A DNA stretch of 8,771 bases from Planctomycetota bacterium (GTDB lineage Bacteria; Planctomycetota; Planctomycetia; Pirellulales; UBA7805), in the NCBI GenBank assembly GCA_030605285.1, contig JAUWIQ010000058.1, positions 1 to 8,771 of the forward strand, read 5' to 3'. The translations under genes and the position numbers were made by a program. The notes under the pieces are model-generated. The model had not been told where the DNA came from. It did not search any database and saw only the letters and a list, made by a program, of their open reading frames with translations. Below, one piece after another: positions 6,233-8,771 of the stretch. The stretch's first letter is position 1; every line of letters begins with the position of its first letter.

Positions 6233-6883
6233 TTGATTTGCATCAAAAACATAACCGTCCAGGCCGGTGATTTCCTGCTTGACGATGCATCGTTGACGCT
6301 GCCTACCGGGAGCTATGGAATCCTGATGGGCAAGACCGGTTCCGGTAAAACGACGTTGCTTGAAGCGGTAGCTGGATTGAAGGCGATTGATGCTGGCCAG
6401 ATTATCCTCGGCGATCGTGATGTGACAGGCTGCAAACCCGCCGAAAGAAACATCGGTTACGTGCCGCAGGACGGCGCGCTTTTTTCGCACATGAGCGTCC
6501 GCGACCAACTGGCATTCGCGCTCGTGATTCGCAAAGCCTCTCAGGCGGATATCGATCACCGCGTCAGTCATTTGTCGCGGATGCTTGAAATCGAACCCCT
6601 GCTTCACCGCAACATGCAAGGCCTCAGCGGTGGAGAAAAACAACGCGTTGCCCTCGGCCGCGCACTCTCGTTTCGCCCTCATACACTCTTGCTGGATGAG
6701 CCGCTCAGCGCCCTCGACGATGAGACCCGAACGCAGATGTACCAGCTACTGAAGCATGTTCAGAAGGAAACGGGCGTGACCACCTTGCATGTGACCCATC
6801 ACATGTTTGATGTCAAGCATCTCGCCGATTTTGTATTTCGTCTCGATGGGGACGGAATTGTCCAGGGCTCGCTACCAAAATAG
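6233..6883 (+). CDS. ModC-like ABC transporter ATPase, short form without TOBE domain
   Basis: This 216-residue cytoplasmic ATPase carries every nucleotide-binding motif: Walker A GKTGSGKT (33-40), Q-loop YVPQD with Gln79, signature LSGGEKQRVALGRAL (131-145), Walker B LLLDEP (152-157) with Glu156, D-loop SALDD, and His189 of the H-loop in HVTHH. It powers oxyanion import through the preceding permease. E. coli ModC is about 350 residues because of a C-terminal TOBE/Mop domain that senses molybdate. Here the protein ends soon after the H-loop region, so that control is absent. The TTG at 6233 is chosen as start because GGGAGAAA (6221-6228) lies just upstream and translation then begins MICIKNITV, the normal first strand of the fold. 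An ATG at 6185 is in frame but lies inside the permease gene and would add 16 residues with no counterpart in the family. Confidence 0.88.
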   Translation: MICIKNITVQAGDFLLDDASLTLPTGSYGILMGKTGSGKTTLLEAVAGLKAIDAGQIILGDRDVTGCKPAERNIGYVPQDGALFSHMSVRDQLAFALVIRKASQADIDHRVSHLSRMLEIEPLLHRNMQGLSGGEKQRVALGRALSFRPHTLLLDEPLSALDDETRTQMYQLLKHVQKETGVTTLHVTHHMFDVKHLADFVFRLDGDGIVQGSLPK

Positions 6884-6899
6884 ACGCCCAACCAACCCA

Positions 6900-6919
6900 G
6901 AGGCCGGGCCTCGAATTTT
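6900..6919 (+). terminator. Candidate intrinsic terminator after the ABC transporter operon
   Basis: GAGGC (6900-6904) and GCCTC (6908-6912) form a GC-rich 5-bp stem with a CGG loop, 16 bp past the ATPase stop codon, followed by GAATTTT. Position, GC stem and trailing Ts fit a weak rho-independent terminator that would separate the transporter from the esterase gene. The stem is short. Confidence 0.4.
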
Positions 6920-6934
6920 GCCGCCCGCGCAGGC

Positions 6935-6940
6935 TATACT
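6935..6940 (+). promoter_or_regulatory. Possible -10 element for the sialate O-acetylesterase gene
   Basis: TATACT at 6935-6940 is a five-of-six match to the -10 consensus and lies after the candidate terminator and about 80 bp before the esterase start. No convincing -35 at normal spacing was found, so this is only a suggestion. Confidence 0.22.
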
Positions 6941-7022
6941 GGGCCGGTTCACGCCTGGCCAACCCGCCGAACTGGAATCCCCATTCGCGGAATCGTTTTT
7001 CAGACTTTCGGAGCCCCCACCT

Positions 7023-8585
7023 ATGAGACTGCCTGCCATACTACGATGCTCGCTCGTCCTCTTTTGCCTCGGCGGCCCTGCCAGCCATGCGGAGGTACAA
7101 CTTCCCAACATCTTTGGTTCTCAGATGGTCGTTCAGCGACAGGCACCCGTTCGCGTCTTTGGCTCTGCGCAACCGGGTGAAAAGGTAACCGTCTCTTTTG
7201 CCGGGCAAGAGGCCACTTCCATTGCCGATGCCGAGGGGCGCTGGCGGGTCAACCTGCCACCTATGCAAGCCAACAACAAGCCACAAACAATGTCGATCCA
7301 GGGCCACAACCTCCTCGAACTAAAGGATATCCTGATCGGAGAAGTCTGGATTTGCAGCGGCCAATCCAACATGGAATGGCGGCTCCAAACCAGCGCAAAT
7401 GCCAAACAGGAAATCGCGGCTGCCAACTACCCTCAAATGCGCCTATTCGATGTCCGCGGGCACACCACCCGCCGGGAACCACATCCGAATACCACGGGAA
7501 CTTGGCGACGATGTACGCCGGATTCAGCGAGAAGATTTTCGGCGGTTGGATATTTTTTCGGTCGGGATATTTTTCGTGAAACCCGAATTCCCGTGGGCCT
7601 GATCGGCACCAACTGGGGTGGAACCAAGATCGAGCCCTGGACAACACCCGCCGGTTTTGCATCGGTGCCGCAGCTCAAACACTACAGCGATGGCCTCAAG
7701 AAGTTAAACCCCACGACGCCTGAGGGCAAAGCCCATCAACGAGAATATCTCGAGCGCGTCGCGCAGTGGACTAAAAAGGCTCATAAGAAAGTGGACCAGG
7801 ACCAGCTTGCCGGGTCACCACCCGCGCCTCCAAGCCACAACGACCTGGATGGTGCTACGCTCATCTACAACTCGATGGTCCATGGCCTCGCACCCTTTAG
7901 CGTTCGCGGTGCGATTTGGTATCAGGGCGAATCGAACGGCGATGAAGGGGAAAGCTATTACCACAAGATGCGTGCCCTCATCAACGGCTGGCGCAAAGCG
8001 TTTGAAAACCCTAAGCTGGCCTTTTATTTCGTTCAACTCGCAAACTACACGGAAGCCAACAAGGCCCCAGACCGTTGGGCACGTCTGCGCGAAGCTCAAA
8101 GAAAAACGCTGACTGTGCCACACACCGGGATGGCGGTCACCACCGATATCGGCAACCCCAAGGACATTCATCCCACCAACAAACAGGATGTAGGAAACCG
8201 ACTGGCACTCTGGGCCTTGCGCGACATTCACAATCAGAATGTTACTCCCTCCGGGCCTCTGTTTCGAGAAATGAAGGTCGAGGGCAATCAGGTCCGCCTC
8301 TTTTTTGATCATACCGACGGCGGCCTCATGGTCGGAGAAAAAAAGGGTCTCGCCCCGACTCGCGAGGTTACGGACGGGAAGCTGGGCCATTTTGCGGTCG
8401 CCGGGGCGGATAAGAAATGGCATCCGGCCAGCGCCCGCATTCACGGCAAGGAGGTCGTTGTCTCCTCCCCCCAGGTGCAAAAACCTGTGGCCGTTCGCTA
8501 CGCCTTCCGCCAGAACCCCGAGGGGGCCAATCTGTATAATAAAGCAGGCCTTCCCGCCTCAGCGTTTCGAACCGATACTTGGTAA
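7023..8585 (+). CDS. Secreted sialate O-acetylesterase (SASA / GDSL-like family)
   Basis: This 520-residue protein has a signal peptide, MRLPAILRCSLVLFCLGG to SHA, with cleavage after Ala23, so it is exported. The mature start LPNIFGSQMVVQRQAPVRVFG and a following beta domain (to about 100) are typical of Planctomycetota members. The SGNH-hydrolase core then shows VWICSGQSNMEW with nucleophile Ser115, the IWYQGESNGD block at 298-307, and DIHPTNKQDVGNRLALWAL starting at Asp381, giving the catalytic Asp381/His383 pair. The family removes O-acetyl groups from sialic acids and probably from other acetylated glycans, fitting a scavenging role. Length and motif order are complete. GGAG (7010-7013) lies 9 nt before the ATG. 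An in-frame upstream start at 6807 would lie inside the ATPase gene and bury the signal peptide, so it is rejected. It is probably transcribed separately from the transporter. Confidence 0.93.
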   Translation: MRLPAILRCSLVLFCLGGPASHAEVQLPNIFGSQMVVQRQAPVRVFGSAQPGEKVTVSFAGQEATSIADAEGRWRVNLPPMQANNKPQTMSIQGHNLLELKDILIGEVWICSGQSNMEWRLQTSANAKQEIAAANYPQMRLFDVRGHTTRREPHPNTTGTWRRCTPDSARRFSAVGYFFGRDIFRETRIPVGLIGTNWGGTKIEPWTTPAGFASVPQLKHYSDGLKKLNPTTPEGKAHQREYLERVAQWTKKAHKKVDQDQLAGSPPAPPSHNDLDGATLIYNSMVHGLAPFSVRGAIWYQGESNGDEGESYYHKMRALINGWRKAFENPKLAFYFVQLANYTEANKAPDRWARLREAQRKTLTVPHTGMAVTTDIGNPKDIHPTNKQDVGNRLALWALRDIHNQNVTPSGPLFREMKVEGNQVRLFFDHTDGGLMVGEKKGLAPTREVTDGKLGHFAVAGADKKWHPASARIHGKEVVVSSPQVQKPVAVRYAFRQNPEGANLYNKAGLPASAFRTDTW

Positions 8586-8647
8586 ACCTTTAGTTTTCTA
8601 GTGCCCGCAACAGTTATGCTTGTGAAAACAACGGCTGTTAGGTTATG

Positions 8648-8685
8648 GTGTGAGAGGAACGGATTCCCGGAATCTCGAATCACAC
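8648..8685. repeat. Nested inverted repeat after the esterase gene
   Basis: Outer arms GTGTGA (8648-8653) and TCACAC (8680-8685) are exact reverse complements. They enclose an inner pair GATTC (8662-8666) and GAATC (8670-8674) with a CCG loop. The structure lies in the 144-bp gap between the esterase and the Tat-signal gene, 45 bp before the latter's start. No T-run follows, so it may be an operator or transcript structure rather than a terminator. Confidence 0.35.
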
Positions 8686-8729
8686 TACTTGGACTTTCCG
8701 CACGATAGAACTGAGCTAGGATCACAAAG

Positions 8730-8771
8730 ATGAAGAAAAACACTTCTGCAACGCGTCGCGACTTTCTCAAG
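8730..8771 (+). CDS. Start of a Tat-exported protein (truncated by window end)
   Basis: An ATG at 8730 opens 14 codons to the window edge, MKKNTSATRRDFLK. RRDFLK is a classic twin-arginine motif for export of folded, often cofactor-bearing, proteins. AGGA (8718-8721) lies 8 nt before the ATG, a convincing ribosome binding site. In Planctomycetota this kind of N-terminus is frequent on Gfo/Idh/MocA-type oxidoreductases and DUF1501 or sulfatase-like proteins, but nothing beyond the Tat signal is visible, so no enzyme family can be named. Confidence 0.72.
   Translation, partial: MKKNTSATRRDFLK

Noticed and set aside
5801..6682. A 293-codon minus-strand open frame opposite the permease and ATPase genes
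   Set aside because: It mirrors conserved EAA-loop and Walker-motif coding sequence and has no family features of its own.
6807..7022. Upstream in-frame start for the sialate O-acetylesterase
   Set aside because: It lies inside the ATPase gene and would place 72 residues before an obvious signal peptide.
8536..8541. TATAAT match near the end of the esterase gene
   Set aside because: It is inside coding sequence with no suitable -35, and the next gene begins almost 200 bp away.
8498..8770. A 90-codon minus-strand open frame at the right end
   Set aside because: It overlaps the esterase C-terminus and the Tat-signal start, with no recognisable domain.

Overview
The window looks like part of a chromosome from a Planctomycetota bacterium, or possibly the related Verrucomicrobiota. 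This is inferred from gene content: a DUF1080 (3-keto-disaccharide hydrolase) protein, a GDSL-like sialate O-acetylesterase, the start of a twin-arginine (Tat) exported protein, and a phosphoenolpyruvate-hydrolase-family TIM barrel. No rRNA, tRNA, CRISPR array, insertion sequence or phage gene was recognised.

Layout. Two genes lie on the minus strand at the left: a DUF1080 secreted protein cut by the window edge (1-275) and, upstream of it in transcription, a small single-domain cupin (322-744). A divergent 148-bp gap with a consensus -10 box separates them from plus-strand genes. These are a PEP-hydrolase-family protein (893-1744), a MoaD/ThiS-like sulfur carrier that needs a one-base frame correction (1893-2170), and a MoeB/ThiF/HesA-like E1 protein (2204-2962). 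After a 190-bp gap comes a compact three-gene ABC transporter of the molybdate/tungstate (ModABC) type: a membrane-anchored binding protein with two ModA-like domains (3153-4769), a ModB permease with a large extracytoplasmic insert (4788-6212), and a short ModC-like ATPase without a regulatory domain (6233-6883). The right end holds a complete secreted sialate O-acetylesterase (7023-8585) and the first 14 codons of a Tat-targeted protein (8730-8771).

How the parts may work together. The central block combines an ubiquitin-fold sulfur carrier, its presumed adenylating partner and an oxyanion importer. A reasonable inference is a molybdenum- or tungsten-pterin related module: the importer brings in the oxyanion and the MoaD/MoeB-like pair supplies sulfur for a pterin dithiolene. 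The enzyme that would use the cofactor is not in the window. The role of the PEP-hydrolase-family protein in this block is unknown.

The most unusual content is in the transporter. Two binding domains are fused in one anchored chain. All four cysteines of that chain fall in predicted ligand-cleft loops. The permease carries about 200 residues between TM1 and TM2 that resemble a domain of secreted surface proteins rather than anything normal for a permease. The flanking DUF1080, esterase and Tat genes look like ordinary glycan-scavenging functions of this group and are probably unrelated to the central block.
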